Positions 51,588 to 60,047 of a DNA stretch of 64,000 nucleotides are shown piece after piece (the stretch's first letter is position 1; each line of letters starts with the position of its first letter). Under the pieces are notes generated by a model. That model saw only the letters and a list, made by a program, of their open reading frames with translations. It made no database searches and was not told where the DNA came from. A program made the translations under genes and the position numbers. Location: assembly GCA_009929615.1 (NCBI GenBank), contig SAAB01000011.1:1-64000 (forward strand), written 5' to 3'. Source of the DNA: Clostridia bacterium (GTDB lineage Bacteria > Bacillota > Clostridia > Lachnospirales > Lachnospiraceae).

Positions 51588-53279
51588 ATGTATGGACCTA
51601 AAAAACCAGGGAAGATAAAACGATGCTGGTGGAAATGCAAGGAAAAGATGACAACGATGCGGGGGCTTTATATCATTTCCCTAATACTATCCTTTTTCTT
51701 TTTGTTCTCCTTTATGGATATGGTTTCTGATGGGGATTATACGTCCATTGCCTATTTTTATATTATGGGATTGATGAACATTATTTTCTGGGTTTATCTG
51801 ATTAAGAGGATAGATAAGGATACGTCAGCACCTTTTTTTATGAATTGGATGAAGCGGGTGGACTGTGATTTGCTCATATTGTTCTATGCGGCACTGTTTA
51901 TTGCAGCAGTCGTTTTTTTGCTGACAGTTTATTACCAGTTGTGTGTTCCGATATATGACTGGGAAGGGTACTATATAGGCACTTATTTTGACTCATCAAA
52001 TTTCAGTATTATTCTGGTGCCGATGATTCTGGTAAATAATGCCTTTGTAATGATTATCATCCAGCATTTAAAGAATCCGGAACTGCGTAAAGCAACCTTT
52101 TGCAAAAGAATGCTGCATAAACTTCAGAATTGGGTTCAGGAAAAAAATCGTTCATATCAGAAAAAATATCAATTTGAGAAAAAAACAAGTATAGAAACAG
52201 TCGTTGTTTCAGTACTGCTTGTGGTAATTGGTCTGTTATCCATGATTTGTGTGGTGAGCTGGGGATTTTCGAGGCTGTTTTTGTGTCTGCTGGTTTTGAT
52301 TGCAGCCACTATTATTTTTATATGGATTCATTATCACAGAGAATTCCTTTCGGATGTAGGCATTCTGGTTAAAGAAATCCATGAAGTATCCACAGGGAAT
52401 CCGCTTAAAAGCAGTGCAATTCCGGAGGATTCCATGATTTATGAAGCCGGAGAGGATTTAACCCATGTATTTGAAAATCTGAGTGACAGCGTTCAGCGTC
52501 AGTTTCAGAGTGAAAAGATGAAAATCGATTTAATTACCAACGTATCCCACGATTTGAAAACACCTTTGACATCAATTATAGGGTATATTGAATTGCTGAA
52601 ACGTACCGAATTGAGCGATGAAGCAAGAGATTATGTGGATGTATTGGCAAGAAAATCTGAGCATTTGAAAAATATGATTCAGGACGTCTTTGAAATATCT
52701 AAGGCGACCAGTGGAAATATGGATATGCATCTGGAAAACGTCAATATCTGTACGCTTATGCTTCAGACAATGGGAGATATGCAGGACCGTATCGAGGCAT
52801 CCAAGAGAAGTATAAAGAGAACTATGTCGGCAGAGCCGCTCTATGTTATTAGTGATGGACAGAAACTTTACCGGGTATATCAGAATCTTATTGAGAATGC
52901 CCTAAAATATTCGCTGGATGGCAGCCGTATTTTTGTAGATGCTTATGCCGAAGGGGATAAGGTTGTTTCTGTTATTAAAAATACTGCTTCCTATGAGATG
53001 GATTTTACAGAAGAAAGCATAACGGAACGTTTTACCCGTGGAGATATCAACCGTACAACGGAAGGCCATGGTTTAGGCCTTGCTATTGTTAAGAGTTTTG
53101 TTGAAGCCTGTGGCGGCACCTTCCATATCGAAATTGATGGTGACCTCTTTAAAGCTATTGTCAAATTCCAGCGGTATATCCCGGACGAAAGCGAAGAAGT
53201 AACCCAGGAACTCACAGAACTTCATGAAGCATTGAATCAGGCATTGGCCGGAGAAGAGCCAGCCATTGAAAATACATGA
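51588..53279 (+). CDS. Membrane sensor histidine kinase, VanS-like
   Basis: 563 residues. Five or so hydrophobic segments in the first 270 residues (for example IISLILSFFFLFSFMDM and the pair around 200-250) form a membrane sensor, followed by a HAMP-like linker, the HisKA box VSHDLKTPLTSIIGYIELL, N box QNLIENALKYSLDG and G box GHGLGLAIVKSF. The 4TM-plus-linker layout is frequent among Firmicutes kinases sensing cell-envelope stress. Its regulator, just upstream, is frameshifted, so the pair may not work in this strain. Confidence 0.88.
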   Translation: MYGPKKPGKIKRCWWKCKEKMTTMRGLYIISLILSFFFLFSFMDMVSDGDYTSIAYFYIMGLMNIIFWVYLIKRIDKDTSAPFFMNWMKRVDCDLLILFYAALFIAAVVFLLTVYYQLCVPIYDWEGYYIGTYFDSSNFSIILVPMILVNNAFVMIIIQHLKNPELRKATFCKRMLHKLQNWVQEKNRSYQKKYQFEKKTSIETVVVSVLLVVIGLLSMICVVSWGFSRLFLCLLVLIAATIIFIWIHYHREFLSDVGILVKEIHEVSTGNPLKSSAIPEDSMIYEAGEDLTHVFENLSDSVQRQFQSEKMKIDLITNVSHDLKTPLTSIIGYIELLKRTELSDEARDYVDVLARKSEHLKNMIQDVFEISKATSGNMDMHLENVNICTLMLQTMGDMQDRIEASKRSIKRTMSAEPLYVISDGQKLYRVYQNLIENALKYSLDGSRIFVDAYAEGDKVVSVIKNTASYEMDFTEESITERFTRGDINRTTEGHGLGLAIVKSFVEACGGTFHIEIDGDLFKAIVKFQRYIPDESEEVTQELTELHEALNQALAGEEPAIENT

Positions 53280-53304
53280 CAAATAAAAAACTTCATGATA
53301 TACT
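53276..53304 (+). promoter_or_regulatory. Predicted sigma-A promoter of lepA
   Basis: ATGACA and an extended -10 (TGATATACT) with 17-nt spacing, overlapping the 3' end of the kinase gene and about 50 nt before the lepA start codon. Confidence 0.65.
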
Positions 53305-53351
53305 ATGAACACTTAGTGAGAAAACATGTATAGAATGGAGGTAAGACCAGG

Positions 53352-55163
53352 ATGGCAATGGAACAAAGCAGAATTCGAAATTTTTGTATTATTGCCCATA
53401 TCGATCATGGCAAATCCACCCTGGCAGACCGTATTATTGAGATGACGGGAACTTTGACAAGCAGAGAGATGCAGGCACAGGTTCTGGATAATATGGATTT
53501 GGAGCGGGAGCGGGGGATTACAATTAAATCCCAGGCTGTTCGAATTGTATATAAAGCAAACGATGGAAATGAATATGTTTTTAATTTAATTGATACACCC
53601 GGACATGTGGATTTTAATTATGAGGTATCCCGAAGTCTGGCAGCCTGTGATGGTGCTATTTTGGTAGTGGATGCTGCCCAGGGTATAGAAGCACAGACTT
53701 TAGCCAATGTCTATCTGGCAATGGACCACAATCTGGACGTTATGCCGGTTATCAATAAGATTGATTTGCCGAGTGCTGAACCGGAGCGGGTCAAAAGTGA
53801 GATAGAAGATGTTATCGGCATTGAGGCTGAGGACGCACCATTGATTTCAGCGAAGAATGGACTGAATGTAGACCAGGTTCTGGAACAGATTATCGATAAA
53901 ATTCCGGCACCCCAGGGCAATCCGGATGCACCTTTAAAGGCATTGGTATTTGATGCTATTTACGATTCCTATAAAGGCGTCATAGTCTTTTTCAGAGTAA
54001 AGGAAGGAAGGATTCGCAGAGGCACTCAGGTTAAGATGATGGCGACCGGCGCTGTATTTGAAACTGTTGAAGTTGGATATTTTGGTGCGGGCCAGTTTAT
54101 TCCTTGTGATGAATTGTCTGCAGGAATGGTTGGCTATATGACAGCCAGCATTAAAAATTTAAAAGATGCCCTTGTGGGTGACACGATGACAGATGTGGAA
54201 AAGCCATGCGATGAAGCGTTGCCTGGATTTAAAAAAGTAAATCCGATGGTATACTGTGGACTTTATCCTGCAGATGGAGCGAAGTATCCGGATTTAAGGG
54301 ATGCTTTAGAAAAACTCCAGCTCAATGATGCGGCTCTTCAATTTGAGGCAGAAACATCTATAGCACTGGGATTTGGATTCCGATGTGGCTTTCTCGGACT
54401 TCTTCATTTGGAGATTGTTCAGGAACGTTTGGAAAGAGAATACAATCTGGATTTGGTAACAACAGCACCATCGGTTATTTATAAAGTCTACAAGACAAAT
54501 GGTGATGTTATTGAACTGACGAATCCGACGAATCTCCCGGACCCATCAGAGATTGATTACATGGAAGAACCGATTGTTTCTGCAGAAATTATGGTAACAA
54601 CTGAATTTATCGGTCAAATCATGGAACTTTGCCAGGAACGCCGGGGAACCTATCTCGGTATGGAATATATGGAAGAAACCCGTGCACTTTTGAAATATGA
54701 CTTACCATTGAATGAAATTATTTATGATTTCTTCGATGCCTTAAAATCCCGTTCAAGGGGGTATGCTTCTTTCGATTATGAGATGAAGGGCTATGTTCGT
54801 TCCGAACTTTGTAAGCTGGATATTCTCATTAACCGTGAAGAAGTTGATGCTCTGTCCTTTATTGTTCACAAGGATTCTGCATATGAGCGTGGACGTAAGA
54901 TGTGTGAGCGTCTGAAAGAAGAAATTCCAAGACATTTATTTGAAATTCCGATTCAGGCGGCCATTGGCAGCAAAGTTATTGCCAGAGAAACGGTCAAAGC
55001 CATGCGTAAGGATGTATTGGCCAAGTGTTATGGTGGTGATATTTCCCGTAAACGTAAGCTTCTGGAAAAACAGAAAGAAGGAAAGAAGCGTATGCGTCAG
55101 ATTGGAAATGTCGAAGTGCCACAGAAAGCCTTTATGGCGGTACTTAAACTGGATGAAAAATAA
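53352..55163 (+). CDS. lepA: Elongation factor 4 (LepA)
   Basis: A 603-residue translational GTPase. G motifs are [18 protein letters not shown] and NKIDLP; EF-G-like domains II, III and V follow, and the LepA-specific C-terminal domain ends with [20 protein letters not shown] and [20 protein letters not shown]. It acts on stalled or back-translocated ribosomes. Normal length. lepA followed closely by hemW is usual in Firmicutes; here a sigma-54 circuit is inserted between them. Confidence 0.97.
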   Translation: MAMEQSRIRNFCIIAHIDHGKSTLADRIIEMTGTLTSREMQAQVLDNMDLERERGITIKSQAVRIVYKANDGNEYVFNLIDTPGHVDFNYEVSRSLAACDGAILVVDAAQGIEAQTLANVYLAMDHNLDVMPVINKIDLPSAEPERVKSEIEDVIGIEAEDAPLISAKNGLNVDQVLEQIIDKIPAPQGNPDAPLKALVFDAIYDSYKGVIVFFRVKEGRIRRGTQVKMMATGAVFETVEVGYFGAGQFIPCDELSAGMVGYMTASIKNLKDALVGDTMTDVEKPCDEALPGFKKVNPMVYCGLYPADGAKYPDLRDALEKLQLNDAALQFEAETSIALGFGFRCGFLGLLHLEIVQERLEREYNLDLVTTAPSVIYKVYKTNGDVIELTNPTNLPDPSEIDYMEEPIVSAEIMVTTEFIGQIMELCQERRGTYLGMEYMEETRALLKYDLPLNEIIYDFFDALKSRSRGYASFDYEMKGYVRSELCKLDILINREEVDALSFIVHKDSAYERGRKMCERLKEEIPRHLFEIPIQAAIGSKVIARETVKAMRKDVLAKCYGGDISRKRKLLEKQKEGKKRMRQIGNVEVPQKAFMAVLKLDEK

Positions 55164-55170
55164 AAAAACA

Positions 55171-55200
55171 GGGTGTGTCAATTTTGACACACCCTTTAAA
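55171..55200 (+). terminator. Bidirectional terminator between lepA and the sigma-54 activator gene
   Basis: GGGTGTGTCA and TGACACACCC form a perfect stem around ATTT, with AAAAAA before and T-rich sequence after, so it can end both convergent transcripts. Confidence 0.9.
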
Positions 55201-56608
55201 TTTCTTTTTTTATGGAAATATTCAGCTTTTTCATCTTTTTGTAGAGGAGACTCCGCTCAATATCCAGATACTTTGATGCACTGGTAATATTATAATCAAA
55301 TTTTTTTAAGGCCTTGCGTATTAAATCAGCCTCGTAATGATTCATCATCGTCTTTAGCGTATCGTGATCTTGCTCATCTACAATATCCAATGGATTCGAA
55401 CCGGATATTTTAGCGGGCAAATCAGATAAACCAATCATGATCTGGTCACTGGAGATGAAGGCACTTGAGATGACATTATCCAGTTCCCGGACATTACCGG
55501 GCCAGGCATATTTTAAGAGACATCGCTTTGCCTGGGGTGAAAAAAGGACATCGGTTTTAAATTTGTTATTTAAGGCCTGAAGACAAAGACCGGCATAGAG
55601 CATAATATCTTCCGGATGTTCGCGGAGTGGGATGGTTTCCAAAGTGACTACGGCGAGGCGGTAGTATAAATCGGCACGAAACGTGCCTTCGGCCATCATT
55701 TCCTGGAGGTTTTTACGGGTAGCAGCAATAATACGAACATCGACGGGGATCGGTTTTGTACCGCCGACCTTTTCAATCTCGTGCTCCTGAAGGACACGAA
55801 GAAGTTTCACTTGCAGTGTCAGAGGAAGATCACCAATCTCATCAAGAAAAAGGGTACCATGATTAGCGAGCTGGAACTTGCCGATCTTGCCGCCTTTTTT
55901 TGCACTTGTAAAAGCACCTTCTTCATAACCGAACATCTCAGATTCCATCAGTTCCATAGGGATAGCACCACAGTTGACGCAGACCATGGGTTCATTTGCC
56001 CGCTCGCTCTCAATATGTATGGATTTGGCAATGAGTTCTTTACCGGTACCTGTTTCGCCGGTGATAAGCACGGAAAAGTCTGTTTTCGCAACTTTCAGAC
56101 CAAGCTGGCGCAGCGCATTGATTTTAGGGTCATTACCTAGGTATTTATTAAAACCGCTGGTGTGAATCATCTGATTTAAATACTCGGATTTGTAGTAGTC
56201 GTGTTCTGCCTTTAAAACTTCGTGAGCAATGTCCAGAGAGCGTTCTTTAAATTTCATCTGGGCCATAGCGCCGATAACCTGGTCCTGTTCATCAAAAATA
56301 CAGAAACGATTGGCTATGGCATAGGAATTGTGGGAAGCCTTGGTTTCACTGGCTACATAGGGCTGCATATAAATACTTTCTTCATCATCACCACGTTGTC
56401 TGCGGTTCATAACGTCATACATGGAGGTGGTAGAAATGATTTTTTCAATAGGTTTTCCAAGAATATTTTCCTTTTTTCGTCCAAGAAAATCACAGTATTT
56501 ATCGTTAATATCTGTAATAATACCGTTTGTATCAATAACAATAAATCCGTCTTCGGATTTATCCATCAGTTCTTCGAATATCAGACGGTATCTTTGCGTA
56601 TCGGACAT
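55196..56608 (-). CDS. Sigma-54-dependent transcriptional activator with PAS domain
   Basis: 470 residues. An N-terminal PAS domain (about 5-125; DKSEDGFIVIDTNGIITDIN) precedes the AAA+ domain (about 150-390) with Walker A ITGETGTGKELIAKSIH, the sigma-54 contact loop in EEGAFTSAKKGG, Walker B TLFLDEIGDLP and the arginine-finger region. A Fis-type HTH ends the protein (NITSASKYLDIERSLLYKKM). The contact loop is GAFTSA instead of GAFTGA. It faces away from the MaoC-like gene, whose upstream region has a -24/-12 promoter, so that gene is its likely target. The PAS domain probably binds a small metabolite; no haem or flavin residues are evident. Confidence 0.92.
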   Translation of the reverse strand: MSDTQRYRLIFEELMDKSEDGFIVIDTNGIITDINDKYCDFLGRKKENILGKPIEKIISTTSMYDVMNRRQRGDDEESIYMQPYVASETKASHNSYAIANRFCIFDEQDQVIGAMAQMKFKERSLDIAHEVLKAEHDYYKSEYLNQMIHTSGFNKYLGNDPKINALRQLGLKVAKTDFSVLITGETGTGKELIAKSIHIESERANEPMVCVNCGAIPMELMESEMFGYEEGAFTSAKKGGKIGKFQLANHGTLFLDEIGDLPLTLQVKLLRVLQEHEIEKVGGTKPIPVDVRIIAATRKNLQEMMAEGTFRADLYYRLAVVTLETIPLREHPEDIMLYAGLCLQALNNKFKTDVLFSPQAKRCLLKYAWPGNVRELDNVISSAFISSDQIMIGLSDLPAKISGSNPLDIVDEQDHDTLKTMMNHYEADLIRKALKKFDYNITSASKYLDIERSLLYKKMKKLNISIKKEI

Positions 56609-56634
56609 TTATAAACACCCCATTTCATAGAAAT

Positions 56635-56664
56635 ATCATACCATAAAAAAGGGTGGGGAGGCAA
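56635..56664 (-). promoter_or_regulatory. Predicted sigma-A promoter of the sigma-54 activator gene
   Basis: On the minus strand TTGCCT and an extended -10 TGGTATGAT lie 18 nt apart, about 27 nt before the start codon. Confidence 0.5.
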
Positions 56665-56816
56665 TGGAATATTGTGTAAAAAATAGAAAAAATGACACAG
56701 TTGATGATAAAAGAATACAATTTTTTGAGGCATAATCCCATAATTTTTATACGGATTTGATAAATAAAAATTATTTTTTCTGATATTTTCAATATATTTT
56801 GGCATTGTCATAAAAG

Positions 56817-56833
56817 TTGGAATGGAAAATGCT
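56817..56833 (+). promoter_or_regulatory. Sigma-54 (-24/-12) promoter of the MaoC-like gene
   Basis: TTGGAATGGAAAATGCT keeps the invariant GG and GC dinucleotides exactly 10 nt apart and most of the TTGGCACG-N4-TTGCT consensus. It lies 57 nt before the start codon and downstream of a divergent gene for a sigma-54 activator. A weak inverted repeat TTGTGT-N17-ACACAG at about 56674-56702 could be the activator site. Confidence 0.7.
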
Positions 56834-56890
56834 AGATAATAGGGCAAAGGATATTTCTAAAACTATTATGGCAGGGAAGGAAGAGATACT

Positions 56891-57775
56891 ATGACCAAGG
56901 TAAATTTAGAGGAATTATTAGTTGGTAAAAAAATGGAACCGCGTTACATGGAGTATAATTGGAGGGATATCGCTTTATATGCACTGGCAGTTGGTGCTCA
57001 TAAAGAAGATTTGAATTATACTTATGAAAAATATTTGCAGGCGATTCCTACATACGGTACCATCCCTTACTGGGGAACTGTGAACGTGAAACCGTATCAG
57101 TGGATGCCATTACCAGCATCAATGCTTGCAGATGAAATTATTAAACCTACAGTTGCTTTTTTGAATATGGATCATGAAATCATTATACATCGTCCAATCG
57201 ATCCTATTAAAGGAACTTTCCAGTTCCAGGATGTGATTACAGATGTTTATGACAGAGGCGAAGGAAAAGGTGCAGTTGTTAAGACGAAAGTGGATGTACG
57301 TGATGAGGCAGGCAACCTTGTTTGTACGAACTATTCGACAACCTTCTTCCATGAAGCCGGCGGCTTTGGTGGCAAACCAATGCCAAAGAATCCAATTGTT
57401 ATTCCAGATAGAAAACCAGATATTATTGTTGAAGATTATATTTCCCCAGTACAGAATTTATTGTATCGTCTGACTGGTGATACAAATCTGATTCATGTTG
57501 ACCCGGAATATGCAAAAGACCACAAATTTGACCAGCCAATTATTCAGGGATTGTGCTCCTTTGGATTTGCCTGCCGTATGGCTATAGGCGAACTTATGCC
57601 AGGAGAACCGGAACGTATGACGCATATGGCGGCTCAGATGCGTAATATTCTTCTTCCGGATACACCGGTTGCATTGCATCTGTGGAAAGAAGAGGAAGGC
57701 AAAGCATACTTCCAGTTTGTGGATACAAAGAATAACCGTCCGGTACTTGACCGCGGTATCTTTGAATGGAAATAG
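56891..57775 (+). CDS. MaoC-like double hot-dog dehydratase
   Basis: A 294-residue protein with two hot-dog domains. The C-terminal MaoC domain carries the hydratase-2 motif LTGDTNLIHVDPEYAK with its Asp and His catalytic pair, then IIQGLCSFGFACR; the N-terminal hot-dog (about 1-150) lacks it. It resembles (R)-specific enoyl-CoA hydratases of the peroxisomal MFE-2 type and probably hydrates a 2-enoyl-CoA or dehydrates a 3-hydroxyacyl-CoA. A sigma-54 promoter and divergent activator imply production only on a specific signal. It is monocistronic with a strong terminator. The physiological substrate is unknown. Confidence 0.87.
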   Translation: MTKVNLEELLVGKKMEPRYMEYNWRDIALYALAVGAHKEDLNYTYEKYLQAIPTYGTIPYWGTVNVKPYQWMPLPASMLADEIIKPTVAFLNMDHEIIIHRPIDPIKGTFQFQDVITDVYDRGEGKGAVVKTKVDVRDEAGNLVCTNYSTTFFHEAGGFGGKPMPKNPIVIPDRKPDIIVEDYISPVQNLLYRLTGDTNLIHVDPEYAKDHKFDQPIIQGLCSFGFACRMAIGELMPGEPERMTHMAAQMRNILLPDTPVALHLWKEEEGKAYFQFVDTKNNRPVLDRGIFEWK

Positions 57776-57828
57776 ACAACATCAAATAAACTCCCAATAA
57801 ATAAAATATGTTGTGAAATCTCTTACGG

Positions 57829-57872
57829 AAACAGTATCAGGAACGATTTTATCGTTTTTGGTACTGTTTTTC
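57829..57872 (+). terminator. Intrinsic terminator after the MaoC-like gene
   Basis: An 18-bp stem with three wobble pairs (AAACAGTA... with ...TACTGTTT) around a TTTTA loop, followed by T residues. Confidence 0.87.
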
Positions 57873-57928
57873 TATTCAGATAAAAGAGGGTGTGCTAGAA
57901 TAGAAACATAACCCAAAGGAGAGGAAAC

Positions 57929-59116
57929 ATGAAGAGAGAACCTTTAGAGATATATATACACATTCCCTTTTGCGTAAAGAAATGTAATTATTGTGATTTT
58001 TTATCCTATGGAATCGAGGATAAAAGTCTTGAAAATACAGCTTGTCAGTCCAATAGACAAAATCCGGTGCCCCAGTCCTATGTTGATGTTTTATGTCGGG
58101 AGATTCGATGGTACGGGAGCATGGATGGAATTAAACACCGTCCTGTCCGTTCTGTATTTTTTGGTGGCGGAACGCCAAGCCTTTTGTCCGAAGACCAGAT
58201 GCTTCAGCTTATGTCGGAGTTGAGAACGGATTTTCTCATAGCCAGAGGCGCGGAGATAAGTATGGAAGCGAATCCGGGGACGCTGACTCCGGCGAAACTT
58301 GAAAGGATGCATGCACTGGGAATAAACCGGCTCAGTATTGGTCTGCAGTCTACTTCAGAGGATGAATTGAAAATACTTGGGCGAATTCATAGTTATGGGG
58401 CCTTTTTACAGAGTTTCAAATGGGCCAGAGCTGCCGGATTTGATAATATAAATGTGGATATTATTACCGCAGTCCCGGGCCAAACGGTGGATTCCTATAG
58501 AAAAACGCTGGATCAGGTTCTTGCGTTAAGCCCAGAGCACATTTCGGCTTACAGTCTTATTATAGAGCCGGGAACACCTTTCGAGGAAATGGACGCTAAA
58601 GGTGAATTGGAGCTTCCGGATGAAGATGAAGAACGGAAAATGTATGAGATAACAGGAACGTTTCTGAAGAAAAATGGCTATGAAAGATATGAAATATCAA
58701 ATTATTCAAAACCGGAGCAGGAGTGTCGTCATAATATAGGTTACTGGGAGCGTATGGACTATCTGGGTTTAGGGCTGGGAGCAGCAAGCCTGATAGGCAA
58801 AAAACGTTTCACAAATCCAAAAAACATGACCGTTTATATGAAAGGCAGTTTTGCTCAGGAGAGCTGGTATAGTGATGAAGAGTTGTTAGATGAGAAAGCT
58901 GCTATAGAAGAATTTATGTTTTTAGGCCTGCGTATGATACAGGGCGTATCTGAGAAAGCTTTTTATAAAGAATTTGGCCGGAAAATAATGGCAGTCTATG
59001 GAAGCATCATTCAGGATAATTGTAATAAAGGCCTTTTGAAAAGAAAGAATGGCCGTATTTTTTTGACATCGAAAGGACTGGATTTGGCAAATACAGTAAT
59101 GGCTGATTTTTTATGA
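57929..59116 (+). CDS. hemW: Radical SAM haem chaperone HemW
   Basis: 395 residues, formerly called oxygen-independent coproporphyrinogen oxidase-like. The radical SAM motif is in PFCVKKCNYCDF; FGGGTPSLL, SMEANPGTL and RLSIGLQS follow, and the C-terminal HemN_C domain includes EEFMFLGLRMIQGVSEKAF. HemW inserts haem into target proteins and lacks the third-cluster cysteines of true HemN. An extended -10 (TGCTAGAAT) stands about 30 nt before the start. Its 3' end overlaps or abuts the lipoprotein gene that follows. Confidence 0.92.
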   Translation: MKREPLEIYIHIPFCVKKCNYCDFLSYGIEDKSLENTACQSNRQNPVPQSYVDVLCREIRWYGSMDGIKHRPVRSVFFGGGTPSLLSEDQMLQLMSELRTDFLIARGAEISMEANPGTLTPAKLERMHALGINRLSIGLQSTSEDELKILGRIHSYGAFLQSFKWARAAGFDNINVDIITAVPGQTVDSYRKTLDQVLALSPEHISAYSLIIEPGTPFEEMDAKGELELPDEDEERKMYEITGTFLKKNGYERYEISNYSKPEQECRHNIGYWERMDYLGLGLGAASLIGKKRFTNPKNMTVYMKGSFAQESWYSDEELLDEKAAIEEFMFLGLRMIQGVSEKAFYKEFGRKIMAVYGSIIQDNCNKGLLKRKNGRIFLTSKGLDLANTVMADFL

Positions 59117-59130
59117 GGGGGAAAAGGTTA

Positions 59131-59703
59131 ATGAAAAAGATAATAGGACTGACTATGGCAATTCTGCTTGTTCTTGGAATGACAGGATGTACCACAAAAA
59201 AGATAATTATAACGAAAGAAACCGTTGGTGAAAGTATTCAGGAAACGGTTGTGGATGGTGTATATCAGAAGAATTTCGGAAGTTATAAAGTAGCTGAAGG
59301 ATGGGTTGAAAGTCAGAAGCATTCCAGCGATGGGCAGTATTTTTATGTCCAGGAAGGGCATGAAGATGATGAGCAGCCGGATAATATTGCTATCCGGGCA
59401 GGGAGCAATCGATATGCCATAGACGACCATGCGAGTTTTAAGGATGCCATTATGACTCAGATTATGCAGCAGCTGGATGGTGTTGAAGGGGTGACACTGA
59501 CTGGAGACGGTTCCTATACAGCTCAGGATTATGTGCTATACACATTTACAATAGATGAAAGTGATACGGGCATAAAAACGGTACAGTATTATATTGTCGG
59601 AGATTACAAATATTGTCTGATTCATTCCACAAATTTCACAGGAGAAGCTGCTGTAGATGAGGTTGCAAAACAGATGTGTGACAGCTTTATTTGGGAAGAA
59701 TAG
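59131..59703 (+). CDS. Small putative lipoprotein
   Basis: 190 residues with a lipoprotein signal (IIGLTMAILLVLGMTGCTT; lipidated Cys about residue 20). The mature part is hydrophilic with GEAAVDEVAKQMCDSFIWEE at its end; the fold resembles small PsbP/DUF4252-like or sporulation-type lipoproteins only vaguely, and I do not recognise a family. The ATG after GGGGGAAAAGG is used, 14 nt after hemW, so it is probably co-transcribed with it. Confidence 0.7.
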   Translation: MKKIIGLTMAILLVLGMTGCTTKKIIITKETVGESIQETVVDGVYQKNFGSYKVAEGWVESQKHSSDGQYFYVQEGHEDDEQPDNIAIRAGSNRYAIDDHASFKDAIMTQIMQQLDGVEGVTLTGDGSYTAQDYVLYTFTIDESDTGIKTVQYYIVGDYKYCLIHSTNFTGEAAVDEVAKQMCDSFIWEE

Positions 59704-60047
59704 TAAAAAAAACTAATTTGTTCCAATTTTTTGAAAACTGTCTATTAAATGCCGAATTCAGATAATAAAAGTGTATTTTTTTAGTTAAGCGAAAAAATGA
59801 TTTCGCCTGAAACATTATGTAGCGGAATGTGATAAAATTGTTAAGAATTAATCATTTTCCAGTAAAAAAATCATTGACAGAATAAGTAACAAAAAATATA
59901 ATAACTTCATGGTTATTATTTGGTCAATTTTCATAATTTAAGTCTTTAAAGTTTTACTCACGTAAAGCTTTAATGTTTGTAACGGGTGAAAGATATCCAA
60001 ATATTGCCGGGGAAAATTATTCAAAACTCACAAAAGGAGAAACAGTT
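59704..60047 (+). other. Long intergenic leader of the peptide ABC operon
   Basis: This 344-nt AT-rich gap holds a small hairpin GCGAAA/TTTCGC (59789-59806), the consensus promoter at 59874, and a leader of about 140 nt with a hairpin near 59950-59972 (TTTAC/GTAAA core). I see no T-box, riboswitch or coding sequence that I can name. Confidence 0.5.
59874..59902 (+). promoter_or_regulatory. Consensus sigma-A promoter of the peptide ABC operon
   Basis: A perfect TTGACA and TATAAT with a 17-nt spacer in an AT-rich context; a strong promoter for the substrate-binding protein. Confidence 0.88.

Noticed and set aside
59704-60047. T-box or riboswitch in the long leader before the binding-protein gene
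   Set aside because: No T-box specifier or conserved TGGNACCGCG-type sequence and no recognisable riboswitch core; only small hairpins and a strong promoter.
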